A stretch of DNA of 64,000 nt from Ferruginibacter albus (GTDB lineage Bacteria > Bacteroidota > Bacteroidia > Chitinophagales > Chitinophagaceae), in NCBI RefSeq assembly GCF_020042285.1, contig NZ_CP083388.1, forward strand, positions 3,188,001-3,252,000, read 5' to 3'. The notes under the pieces are model-generated. The model had not been told where the DNA came from. It saw nothing but the letters and a program-made list of their open reading frames with translations, and did not search any database. The position numbers and the translations under genes were made by a program. Position 1 is the stretch's first letter, and every line of letters starts with the position of its first letter. Below are positions 18,373-26,012 of this stretch, piece by piece.

Positions 18373-18444
18373 GCCGCGTTGGTCAAGGGGTTAAGACGCC
18401 TCCCTTTCACGGAGGAATCACGGGTTCGAATCCCGTACGTGGTA
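18373..18444 (+). tRNA. tRNA-Glu (anticodon TTC)
   Basis: A full cloverleaf is visible: the 7-bp acceptor stem GCCGCGT/ACGTGGT (with two G-T pairs), anticodon stem CCTCC/GGAGG with loop CTTTCAC, T stem ACGGG/CCCGT with loop TTCGAAT, and discriminator A. CCA is not encoded. This is also the substrate tRNA for HemA, whose gene is in the same window. Confidence 0.97.
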
Positions 18445-18446
18445 CT

Positions 18447-18475
18447 AAAAGCCTGTTAGCAATAACAGGCTTTTT
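18447..18475. terminator. Terminator of tRNA-Glu, also serving the minus-strand gene at 18479
   Basis: The 11-bp stem AAAGCCTGTTA/TAACAGGCTTT has a GCAA tetraloop and is followed by TT on the plus strand. The minus strand also carries a T-run (CTTTTAG), so it can act both ways. Confidence 0.88.
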
Positions 18476-18478
18476 CAT

Positions 18479-19180
18479 TTATCCCAAATGCCCGTAATTA
18501 AATATAAAAACCTTTCGTAAAGACCCCTTATAATACAGCTCTAGGATCACCCGATGAAGCTCTACATAAGATTGCTGTAAAACTTCCTCAGCATGATGCT
18601 TGAATGAACGATATTCTCTATACATGGCATTTTTTGCAATATCTGGTACATAATCTAAGCTAAGGTTTTCACCTATCGCCCGTTCATAAGCTTTATAAAA
18701 GCTCAATGTATCAAAGGCAGGAAATTTACTTCGCTCTGCTTCGGGAACAGAATCTATTAAGAATCCACCAAGCTTATTATCGTAACGAAGCGTATCATAC
18801 GGAGAATTATACAATATCCAGTCTGTTAATAACGGATCGGGGCCCATACTTGAAACACAATACCTGTTTTGATGCTTCATTAATATATAGAAAGTTGAGT
18901 CGCATTCAGGATAATCAATTTTTAATAGCCGCTTCTGAATATCTCCTGAAGCCGGTCCATGAAGATCGATGATCACAGTATCATCTGCTATTGACATATC
19001 GCTGCAATTGCAACTATCAATATCAAACGAAAAACTCTCATTAGACATTTCACATTTAGGAAACCATGCAGTATCATTTTTAGCAGTATTAGCAGTAGTT
19101 ACCCCCAAGACTTTATCCTTTGCTTTGCGTGAGCAGGCTGTTAAACCCGCAAGAATAAATAGTACAATGAATGTTCTCAT
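18479..19180 (-). CDS. Lipoprotein of unknown function
   Basis: This 233-residue protein has a lipoprotein signal (MRTFIVLFILAGLTACSRKA; lipobox LTAC, lipidated Cys16). The mature part has paired cysteines (CNCSDMS near residue 57) and ends in a helical segment of about 60 residues. No family was recognised. It is the last of three codirectional genes for exported proteins (18479, 19202, 20012) of similar size; it stops 3 bp after the shared terminator. Confidence 0.75.
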   Translation of the reverse strand: MRTFIVLFILAGLTACSRKAKDKVLGVTTANTAKNDTAWFPKCEMSNESFSFDIDSCNCSDMSIADDTVIIDLHGPASGDIQKRLLKIDYPECDSTFYILMKHQNRYCVSSMGPDPLLTDWILYNSPYDTLRYDNKLGGFLIDSVPEAERSKFPAFDTLSFYKAYERAIGENLSLDYVPDIAKNAMYREYRSFKHHAEEVLQQSYVELHRVILELYYKGSLRKVFIFNYGHLG

Positions 19181-19201
19181 GTTGTCAGTCAGTAAAAAAA
19201 A

Positions 19202-19945
19202 TTATTCAAAGTATTCGATACGTCGATAAATGGTATAGGAGATCAATTCAGGATCTTTGTATTCTTTATTTTTAATGAACTGTCGCGCCAGCCAATTGCC
19301 ATTTTTATCATATTGAAGATAATTAACAGAATACATTAAAACAGAATCATTATTCGGTCGTCGTAAATAGATCAAACTGTCATAACCGTTTTGATTTTTA
19401 ATGACAGCATACTGTTGTTCATCATAAATTTGACTTGGATTAATTCCTTCAAGAAAGGCATTCATTAAATAGTTTTTTCCGTTTTTAACAGAAACATATT
19501 TTTTATACTTTTCCAAAGTAAAGTGATTCTCGTCGTCGATTATTTTATTGTACACTACCTCGCTTAACGTATCCCCTGCTTTATAATAGGTTCTTGCATA
19601 TTTTTCTTTGGATGATGTTTGGGTTATGGTCAATGAATCTTCATCTCTTTTAAAATTAATTTCAGAACCATCCATTGCATATGGTGATGGATTAATATTT
19701 TCGATCTTTATTAACTCTCCTGCTTCGTTAAAAGTATGCTCGTGATAATTAGTGTTTTGCTTTGCGAAGGTTTCGAAAGTAGCCGTTGCACTTAAGCCTA
19801 TGCCAACGTTTATCTCAGCAAAGGTTTTTACTTTACCGTGAAGACCAAAAAAGCTTAGATCACTACTGGAATATTTTTTCTTCTTTTGGCTGCAGCTTAT
19901 TACACCGATCATAAGTGGCAATAGAAGGATATATCTTGTTTTCAT
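19202..19945 (-). CDS. Lipoprotein with YD-repeat-like segments
   Basis: This 247-residue protein has a lipoprotein signal (MKTRYILLLPLMIGVISCSQ, Cys18). The mature part follows a pattern common in Bacteroidota surface lipoproteins: an opening GLHGKVKTFAE, then FNEAGELIKIE, then YDKNGNWLARQFI, ending in a YRRIEYFE strand. These resemble isolated YD/RHS-like hairpins. Function is unknown. It lies 21 bp upstream of the next lipoprotein gene. Confidence 0.75.
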   Translation of the reverse strand: MKTRYILLLPLMIGVISCSQKKKKYSSSDLSFFGLHGKVKTFAEINVGIGLSATATFETFAKQNTNYHEHTFNEAGELIKIENINPSPYAMDGSEINFKRDEDSLTITQTSSKEKYARTYYKAGDTLSEVVYNKIIDDENHFTLEKYKKYVSVKNGKNYLMNAFLEGINPSQIYDEQQYAVIKNQNGYDSLIYLRRPNNDSVLMYSVNYLQYDKNGNWLARQFIKNKEYKDPELISYTIYRRIEYFE

Positions 19946-20011
19946 GTTTGTTGATGCTTAGTTGATATGATAAACTTTTATGAAGATAATGCTCCATAAA
20001 AGTATTACGAT

Positions 20012-20824
20012 CTATTTTACAACGACTGTTTCCCAGCCATCATAATCTCCGTTACACTTTTCTGCTTGCTTGCGAAGCTTTAATGTTAATTGGCTGATAG
20101 AATCAATATCTATTTTATCTATTCTTGACACCTGTAAAGAATATGGCATAGAACCGGACTTCCCTTTGTCTTTAGCTTCTATTTTGAAATTATTTTGTTT
20201 GGCATATTCTTCAAAGCAATTTCTGTCTGCCACTGTTTTAAAATAGATCCAATGGTCTACTTTTCTTTCTTTAATTAGTTCATCTCCCTGCTCCTGCAGT
20301 TTCATAATAACTTTTTGGTTTAGCATGTATTCATAAGTTTCTTCGTTTGGATAAAGAAATTGCAGGTATGCTTCCCAACTGCTGTCTGTTTTAATAGTAA
20401 TATAAGGCTGATAGGTTTTAAACTGCCGGCTGTACATTTTTTGCAGCTTATCCCGTATTGTAAGTGTATCGTTCACATAATAATACTCAAGACGTTGGCA
20501 TTGATAGGTAAACGTGCCGACGATTTCATTCTTCACCGTCCTGTTCATTATAGCTTGTACAGAATCAGAGATGTTATACAACGCACTAAATTGTTCACCG
20601 GTAGGAAAGCCTTCACTGGTACAATCACTAAAGGTGACTCCTGTTATCACCACATAAGGCAAGCTATGGACCGGAGCTTTTTCTTTAGCGCTGATATTGA
20701 TCGTGGTAGAGCCTGCGCCTTTTTCATATTGCGCCAGGTAAACATCCCACTTGTCTACTTGTGCATGCACTATGGTGAAACAAATTAAAAGAACAGCAAA
20801 AAGAAAAATGATTTTGTATTTCAT
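20012..20824 (-). CDS. Exported DUF695 plus RraB-like protein
   Basis: This 270-residue protein has a signal peptide (MKYKIIFLFAVLLICFTIVH, cleavage after HAQ). An N-terminal DUF695-like half (WDVYLAQYEKG through TYQPYITIKTDSSW) is followed by a C-terminal half that looks like the RraB fold (DHWIYFKTVADRNCFEEYAK ... GDYDGWETVV). RraB is a cytoplasmic inhibitor of RNase E in Escherichia coli, so a signal peptide on this domain argues for a different, envelope role here. The domain calls come from pattern recognition. Confidence 0.7.
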   Translation of the reverse strand: MKYKIIFLFAVLLICFTIVHAQVDKWDVYLAQYEKGAGSTTINISAKEKAPVHSLPYVVITGVTFSDCTSEGFPTGEQFSALYNISDSVQAIMNRTVKNEIVGTFTYQCQRLEYYYVNDTLTIRDKLQKMYSRQFKTYQPYITIKTDSSWEAYLQFLYPNEETYEYMLNQKVIMKLQEQGDELIKERKVDHWIYFKTVADRNCFEEYAKQNNFKIEAKDKGKSGSMPYSLQVSRIDKIDIDSISQLTLKLRKQAEKCNGDYDGWETVVVK

Positions 20825-20916
20825 ATTGAGTAAAAGCTAATATAGATTGATTTTTAGTTGTATCCAACAAATGATTTAAAAGCCAACCTAACGATCTCAT
20901 GTGTAGTTTTTATAGC

Positions 20917-21126
20917 AAAAGTCGTAGAGTTTGATGTTAGAATCGTGGAGTTTATCGATAGAAACTACGATTTTATCTATTACGGTGGGAATTTGATAGC
21001 AAGAATTGACGGTTTTGATGATAGAATCGACGACTTTGACCATGAAATCGGTGTTTTTGACGATGAAGTCGACGACTTTAATGATAGAAACGGCATTTTG
21101 ATCGTTAGAATCTACGTTTATTGTAT
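20917..21126. repeat. Degenerate 21-bp tandem array, ten units
   Basis: Ten consecutive units start at 20917, 20938, 20959, 20980, 21001, 21022, 21043, 21064, 21085 and 21106. A common core is TAGAATCGACGA-TTTTGA. The 21-bp period is seven codons. The array is free of stops in one frame on each strand, giving heptad-like peptides (RIDDFDH/EIGVFDD/EVDDFND on plus, VKVVDSI/IKTVNSC on minus). No signal or start context marks either frame as a gene. Confidence 0.75.
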
Positions 21127-21135
21127 ACAAACTGC

Positions 21136-21399
21136 AATTATTGTTAGTTATTATGGCAACTTGTTTTTGTAAGCGCAGGAATCTGTCCTGTGTTTATGTG
21201 TTATTGAACTAACAATTTTTGCTAAGTAACGTAGCGGCACAGGACGGAGTCCTGCGCCTAAAGGAGTAATTATTGTTAGTTATTATGGCAACTTGCTTTT
21301 GTAAGCGCAGGATTCTGTCCTGTGTTTATGTGTTATTGAACTAACGATTTTGCTAAGTAACGAAGTGGCAGAGGACGGAGTTCTGCGCTTAAAAGGGTG
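21136..21399. repeat. Duplicated 132-bp unit with REP-like inverted arms
   Basis: Two direct copies start at 21136 and 21268 (period 132 bp) with few differences. Each unit contains a left arm around GCGCAGGA-TCTGTCCTGTG and a right arm around CACAGGACGGAGTCCTGCGC, which are imperfect inverted repeats of about 23 bp separated by about 45 bp. Each arm is itself a small GGAC/GTCC palindrome, as in REP sequences. No transposase or RAYT gene is next to it. Confidence 0.75.
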
Positions 21400-21400
21400 G

Positions 21401-22198
21401 TTATTTCCGTATATTAATTAAACATTCTCTATTAATTGGTTCTTTTACTAAGCTAACTTCAACAATCGATGCCTCATGTATTTCATTAATGCATTTGATA
21501 TTATTATAAATATCTCCAGCAAAATGATTACATTCAACATAGTTCGATTTGCAAATTGAGCAAACTGATTTTGTTGCTATTCCGGTTAAACTGGCACCTT
21601 TTATCTTACCTTCTCTAATTTTCCTTTTAACCGAATTGTCTAAAATGATTGCATCATCAAATTCTAATGTTGAATAAGTAGCCTTTAATCTACACCATCC
21701 AATAACTTTCGGCTTGTGATTAATAAATATAGGAGTAGGTAAGTTTATATAAGGACTTTTGAGAGAGAAACATTTATCAAAATCTTCTTTGACTTTTTCG
21801 CTCTTTTTCTTTTTGTCTTTTATTTCGCTTTTACTAATTATCTGTTGGTTTAAATTTATTATTATTGAATTATCTACTATGATAATATTATTTTTAATGT
21901 CTTCTGTTTGATTCCATTTGTCTATTACTTTTTGAATATAGTTGCTCAAAATATTAACAATAATACCCGTTGGAATACCTATTAAAAATGTATAAACTGG
22001 ATTATCAAAGAATTCATGGAAGCCTTTTTTATAGAGGTATTCAATTGGCTGATCGTTTTCAGGAGTTACAATTATCTCATAACCATTTAATCTTAATTCT
22101 TTGATAAGTTCTAACGTACCCTTAGTAACCAGCTTTCTATTTGGAAATCTTGTTTCATAAGGATTGAAAGATTCAATTTTAATTTTTTGTGTCATCAC
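21401..22198 (-). CDS. Orphan protein with a membrane-like segment and Cys/His cluster
   Basis: This 265-residue protein was not assigned with certainty. Residues 1-60 are a small alpha/beta region. A hydrophobic segment (VYTFLIGIPTGIIVNILSN, about residues 67-85) could be a membrane helix. A lysine-rich linker is followed by a C-terminal domain with CSICKSNYVECNH and then EVSLVKEPINRECLI. The order of a C-x2-C-x5-C-x-H knuckle and a terminal EVSLV-x-x-P strand recalls phage prohead proteases, without other phage genes nearby. Low GC and flanking repeats suggest accessory DNA. Confidence 0.6.
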   Translation of the reverse strand: MMTQKIKIESFNPYETRFPNRKLVTKGTLELIKELRLNGYEIIVTPENDQPIEYLYKKGFHEFFDNPVYTFLIGIPTGIIVNILSNYIQKVIDKWNQTEDIKNNIIIVDNSIIINLNQQIISKSEIKDKKKKSEKVKEDFDKCFSLKSPYINLPTPIFINHKPKVIGWCRLKATYSTLEFDDAIILDNSVKRKIREGKIKGASLTGIATKSVCSICKSNYVECNHFAGDIYNNIKCINEIHEASIVEVSLVKEPINRECLINIRK

Positions 22199-22339
22199 AT
22201 ATTTCGATTTATTGGCTTAGCAATAGCTATAATTTACTACTAAAGTTTATATTAAGCGACTAAACTATATCACACTACCAATATAGTATCATTTGCATAA
22301 TTAGCATAATCGCAAATAAGTTTAATAGAGTTACATACT

Positions 22340-22359
22340 GTACAAGTGAGTGACACAAC
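22340..22359 (+). repeat. Dispersed 20-mer, copy 3
   Basis: Exact GTACAAGTGAGTGACACAAC in the spacer behind ftsZ; the following bases (TCTGC) differ from the usual GATG. Confidence 0.75.
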
Positions 22360-22445
22360 TCTGCTTAATTAAAATATATAAACCCGTTACAAAATATTCA
22401 ATAAACAATGCTCAATATTCAATGTTCAAGTATATAAAACACAAA

Positions 22446-22466
22446 CCCCCTTTTCTGCAAAGGGGG
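22446..22466. repeat. CCCCCTTT palindrome
   Basis: The 8-bp perfect stem CCCCCTTT/AAAGGGGG has loop TCTGC. There is no T-run on either side, so it is more likely a palindromic intergenic repeat than a terminator. Confidence 0.5.
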
Positions 22467-22514
22467 CCATACAACCTATAATTACCAAACACAAACAACA
22501 ATTCAACTTTTAAA

Positions 22515-22547
22515 AAGAAAAATCCATACAGAGCTATCTGTATGGAT
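22515..22547 (-). terminator. Terminator of the dcw cluster (after ftsZ)
   Basis: A perfect 11-bp stem (ATCCATACAGA/TCTGTATGGAT) closes on a 4-base loop. On the minus strand it is followed by TTTTTCTTTTT, a few bases after the ftsZ stop codon. Confidence 0.92.
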
Positions 22548-22553
22548 CGTGTA

Positions 22554-24500
22554 TTAGTCGGGTTTTTTACCTTCTAAAAAAGTATTGATGCTGCTGATCT
22601 CTGCCTGGTTATTATTATCTGTTTTTACGGTATAGTTACTGTAGAAACTTTCTACATCAGCAATCTGATTATGAATTTCCATATTGCGGCGAAGATAAGC
22701 CGGTACCGTTTCAAACTCATTATTCGGATCGGCTGCGTTGATGTTGAATGACAAATTACGCAACTTCGCTATGCGTTCTATAGCCCGGCGCCTAAGCTCC
22801 TCTGTTTCGTCCTGCATCGCAGGCTCCTCAACATTGGACATCAAGATGGGCTGAGTCTGTTGCATTGGCTCTTGCTCCGCCGCTTCATGGGATTCTTTAA
22901 CCACCAACTGCAATTCAGCCTCCGGTTCGTCTTCCTTCAGCGTCAACTGCATGGCGGCTGGTTCCTCCACAGTCTTCTTGGATTCATGTGCTGGTTTGTC
23001 CTCCGCATATATGTTCGAAGGCTTCACCAAATATCCACCTGCAGACGACGCAGATGTGCTAGCTTCTTTATTCGTTATGGAAACTTCTTCTTTACGGGAG
23101 TTTTCTACGGGTTGAGGCTTTTCGGAAGGGATGGGAATTGTAGGTATATCAAAATGTACTACGGGTACCTGATCTTGTGCCGAAGATATCTCAAAAAACA
23201 CAGGTTCGTCCTGCGATTTTTCCACAGTAGTTTTACTAAGTAATTCTACTTTCTCTGTTTCATCATTTTTTATTATCTGGGCTTCGGGCTCAGTTACGGC
23301 AGCTGGCGCCTGCTCTTGTGGTTGCAGAGAGAATACTTCTTTTGTTTCCACTGCCGTTTCCTGAATTGCCTCTACTTTATTTTCAATAACCGGTTCTTCT
23401 GTTTTTTCATCAAACAATAAGACCGGTTGAGGTTCTTCTTGCTTTTTGATTGATTCCTTAGCAGGCATCTCCAAGGTCATTACGATCTTATCGTCTTTTA
23501 CTTCTTCCTTAGCTGCTGCTTTATTAAACGGATCTTTATGTTCAAAGCCTGTTGCTATTAATGTAATACCAATGTGATTGCCTAATGTATTATCATAACC
23601 TAAGCCTAATATCACATCTGTATCTTCTCCTGCCTGGCTTAGTAAATAATTTTGAATCACTTCTACTTCATCCATGGTGAATTCAGTTTCGCCTTCGGCA
23701 GAATTGATATTAATAAGTATCCAACGTGCACCTTTAATATCATTGTCGTTCAGCAATGGCGAGTTCAATGCATTTTCAATTGCCATTTGCGCCCTGTTTT
23801 CGCCTTCGGCAGATGCATTACCAAGAATAGCCACGCCACCGTTTTTCATCACCGTGCATACATCCGCAAAGTCAACATTAATTTGACCGGTGCTGCCAAT
23901 AACATCCGTGATACATTTTGCTGCCGTTGCCAATACATTATCTGCTTTGCCAAACGCTTCTTTCATTTTTAAATTACCGAATTGATGACGCAGCTTATCA
24001 TTGCTGATAACCAACAACGTATCTACATGGTTCTTTAATGAAAGGATGCCTTCTTCTGCCTGCGCCAATCTTTTCTTTCCTTCATAAGAAAAAGGAGTGG
24101 TAACAATACCAACTGTTAGTATGCCTAAGTCTTTACAAATTTTTGCAAGGATAGGCGCACCACCTGTTCCGGTTCCACCACCCATACCGGCAGTGATGAA
24201 AGCCATCTTGGTATTTACTTCTAATATGCGTTTGATCTCTTCCAGGCTTTCTTCCATTGCCTGCCTGCCGATAGAAGGATTGGCACCGGCTCCCAGTCCT
24301 TGCGTTAAGTGTGGCCCTAACTGAATTTTGTTAGGCACTTTACTTTGTGCAATTGCCTGCGCATCGGTATTGCAGATAATAAAATTTACACCTTCTATGT
24401 TTTGTGAAAACATGTGGTTTACCGCATTGCTTCCACCACCACCAACACCAATTACTTTGATGATGGAGGATTGTTCTTTGGGCAAATCAAAATGTATCAT
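22554..24500 (-). CDS. ftsZ: Cell division GTPase FtsZ with long C-terminal extension
   Basis: This tubulin homologue forms the division ring. The GTPase core spans about residues 12-320, with the tubulin signature GGGTGTG at 107-113 and the T7 loop NVDFADV. The protein has 648 residues against about 350-400 in many bacteria. The extra length is a Glu/Pro/Gln-rich linker of roughly 270 residues. The conserved C-terminal peptide that binds FtsA (VPAYLRR, 599-605) is not at the end: 43 further residues follow. It is the last gene of the dcw cluster and lies 89 bp after ftsA. Confidence 0.97.
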   Translation of the reverse strand: MIHFDLPKEQSSIIKVIGVGGGGSNAVNHMFSQNIEGVNFIICNTDAQAIAQSKVPNKIQLGPHLTQGLGAGANPSIGRQAMEESLEEIKRILEVNTKMAFITAGMGGGTGTGGAPILAKICKDLGILTVGIVTTPFSYEGKKRLAQAEEGILSLKNHVDTLLVISNDKLRHQFGNLKMKEAFGKADNVLATAAKCITDVIGSTGQINVDFADVCTVMKNGGVAILGNASAEGENRAQMAIENALNSPLLNDNDIKGARWILININSAEGETEFTMDEVEVIQNYLLSQAGEDTDVILGLGYDNTLGNHIGITLIATGFEHKDPFNKAAAKEEVKDDKIVMTLEMPAKESIKKQEEPQPVLLFDEKTEEPVIENKVEAIQETAVETKEVFSLQPQEQAPAAVTEPEAQIIKNDETEKVELLSKTTVEKSQDEPVFFEISSAQDQVPVVHFDIPTIPIPSEKPQPVENSRKEEVSITNKEASTSASSAGGYLVKPSNIYAEDKPAHESKKTVEEPAAMQLTLKEDEPEAELQLVVKESHEAAEQEPMQQTQPILMSNVEEPAMQDETEELRRRAIERIAKLRNLSFNINAADPNNEFETVPAYLRRNMEIHNQIADVESFYSNYTVKTDNNNQAEISSINTFLEGKKPD

Positions 24501-24561
24501 GTGCTTGTTATTTGTGGGTTAGTATAGTAAAAAGAACTTTGTATAATTGACCTCTTCAAAG

Positions 24562-24579
24562 CCTCTCCTTCAGGAGAGG
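24562..24579. repeat. CCTCTCC palindrome between ftsA and ftsZ
   Basis: CCTCTCC-TTCA-GGAGAGG, a 7-bp perfect stem with a tetraloop and no T-run after it on the minus strand. It could partially attenuate ftsZ transcription or be a palindromic repeat. Confidence 0.45.
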
Positions 24580-24589
24580 TTTGGCATGC

Positions 24590-25963
24590 TTATAATTGTG
24601 CATCTTCTTCTTCCTTGAACATATCTATTAAACCGTTCTTGAAAGAATCCATGAAACCTTTTAATGTTTTACGTTGCTTTACTTTTACAACTCTTTCTTC
24701 CTGTACAGGCGTGTCGATCACTTCATCAACAGGTTGTTGTTGTAATTCTTTTGGCACTTCAATTTTGATGAACGATTCTTCAAACTGCTGATTATTGTTT
24801 TCGTAATCGTTGTAGCCTTTTAATATTAAGCCGATACAGGTGCTGTACATTGGTTTGGCTAATTCATCAATATGTCCTGATGCCAGGTGTTCATTAGGAA
24901 AGCCGATGCGTGCATTTAACCCTGTAACATATTCTGTTAACTGGATCAAATGTTTTAATTGTGAGCCACCGCCTGTTAGGATGATACCACCATTCAACAT
25001 GCGACTATCCAAACCAACTTGTTTTAAGTGATAAGAAACGAAATCCATTATCTCGCTCATTCTTGCCTGAATGATATTAGCCAGATTCTTTACAGAGATT
25101 TCTTTGGGTGCCATTCCACGTAAACCGGGAATAGTAATAAATGCATTTGCTTTTGCTTCATCGCTTAATGCACTACCAAACTGAACTTTCATTTGTTCTG
25201 CCTGTGTTTTTAAAACACCTAAGCCTGTTTTAATATCGTTGGTAATGTTTTCACCACCGAAAGGAATAACAGCTGTATGTTTTAAAATGCCTTCATAAAA
25301 AACAGCCAGGTCAGTTGTACCGCCACCGATATCAACGATGGCAACGCCTGCTTCCAGATCCTGGTCACACATAACAGCAGCAGCACTTGCCAATGGTTGC
25401 AACACCAGGTCTTTTGTTGCCAAGCCTGATTTTTCTACACTGCGATTGATATTGCGGATAGCATTTTTATCGCCGGTGATGATGTGAAAGTTTGCTCCCA
25501 CTTTTACTCCGCTGTACCCGATCGGGTTTGGTATGTTTTGAAAATTATCTACGGTGAATTCCTGTGGAATTACATCGATGATCTGATCGCCTGCAGGAAT
25601 GTAGGTTCTGTATTGATCTGCCACTAAGCGATCAATTTCATCCTGCTTAATTTCTTCTTCTACATTTTGACGAACGATATCGCCACGTGTTTGTAAGCTT
25701 TTAATGTGGTGTCCCGCTATACCAACGTACACATCATTAATAGTAAGACTTGGATTGGATGCATAACAGTTTTCCAAAGCCTGTTGAATTGCCTTAATCG
25801 TTTGGTCGATATTTAATACCATACCATGTTGAACACCGTTGCTATTGGCTCTCCCAAAGCCCAGTATTTCCAATTTTCCGAATTCATTTTTACGACCGGC
25901 AATGGCCGCAATTTTTGTAGTTCCTATATCGAGGCCTACAATAATGGGTTGTTCCTGGTTCAT
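24590..25963 (-). CDS. ftsA: Cell division protein FtsA
   Basis: This actin-like ATPase tethers FtsZ to the membrane and recruits the late division proteins. Features are the phosphate-1 loop VGLDIGTTKI (residues 9-18), the SHS2/1C domain, the phosphate-2 loop VDIGGGTTDLAV (near residue 210) and the adenosine motif ILTGGGSQLK. The C-terminus carries an amphipathic helix (GFMDSFKNGLIDMFKEE) that fits the membrane-targeting sequence. At 457 residues it is somewhat longer than average because of a charged linker before that helix. Confidence 0.96.
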   Translation of the reverse strand: MNQEQPIIVGLDIGTTKIAAIAGRKNEFGKLEILGFGRANSNGVQHGMVLNIDQTIKAIQQALENCYASNPSLTINDVYVGIAGHHIKSLQTRGDIVRQNVEEEIKQDEIDRLVADQYRTYIPAGDQIIDVIPQEFTVDNFQNIPNPIGYSGVKVGANFHIITGDKNAIRNINRSVEKSGLATKDLVLQPLASAAAVMCDQDLEAGVAIVDIGGGTTDLAVFYEGILKHTAVIPFGGENITNDIKTGLGVLKTQAEQMKVQFGSALSDEAKANAFITIPGLRGMAPKEISVKNLANIIQARMSEIMDFVSYHLKQVGLDSRMLNGGIILTGGGSQLKHLIQLTEYVTGLNARIGFPNEHLASGHIDELAKPMYSTCIGLILKGYNDYENNNQQFEESFIKIEVPKELQQQPVDEVIDTPVQEERVVKVKQRKTLKGFMDSFKNGLIDMFKEEEDAQL

Positions 25964-26012
25964 AGTTGTATGTTTTGTGTTTGTGTTTTAATGGTGGTTA
26001 CTATGTGTTTGT

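Larger units (their letters stand above)
22199..22553. other. 355-bp gene-free spacer behind ftsZ
   Basis: This AT-rich stretch holds copy 3 of the dispersed 20-mer (22340-22359), a TTCAAT-rich simple run (about 22398-22425), a CCCCCTTT/AAAGGGGG palindrome (22446-22466) and the ftsZ terminator (22522-22547). No gene was seen. Confidence 0.6.

Noticed and set aside
20858-21172. A 104-codon plus-strand frame over the 21-bp array
   Set aside because: Its open length follows from the repeat period; the other strand is equally open and there is no signal, family match or start context.
21401-22198. Prophage remnant
   Set aside because: The Cys/His protein is the only phage-like hint; no capsid, portal, terminase, integrase or attachment site is visible.
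24562-24579. Terminator between ftsA and ftsZ
   Set aside because: No T-run follows on the minus strand and the cluster would be expected to read through.
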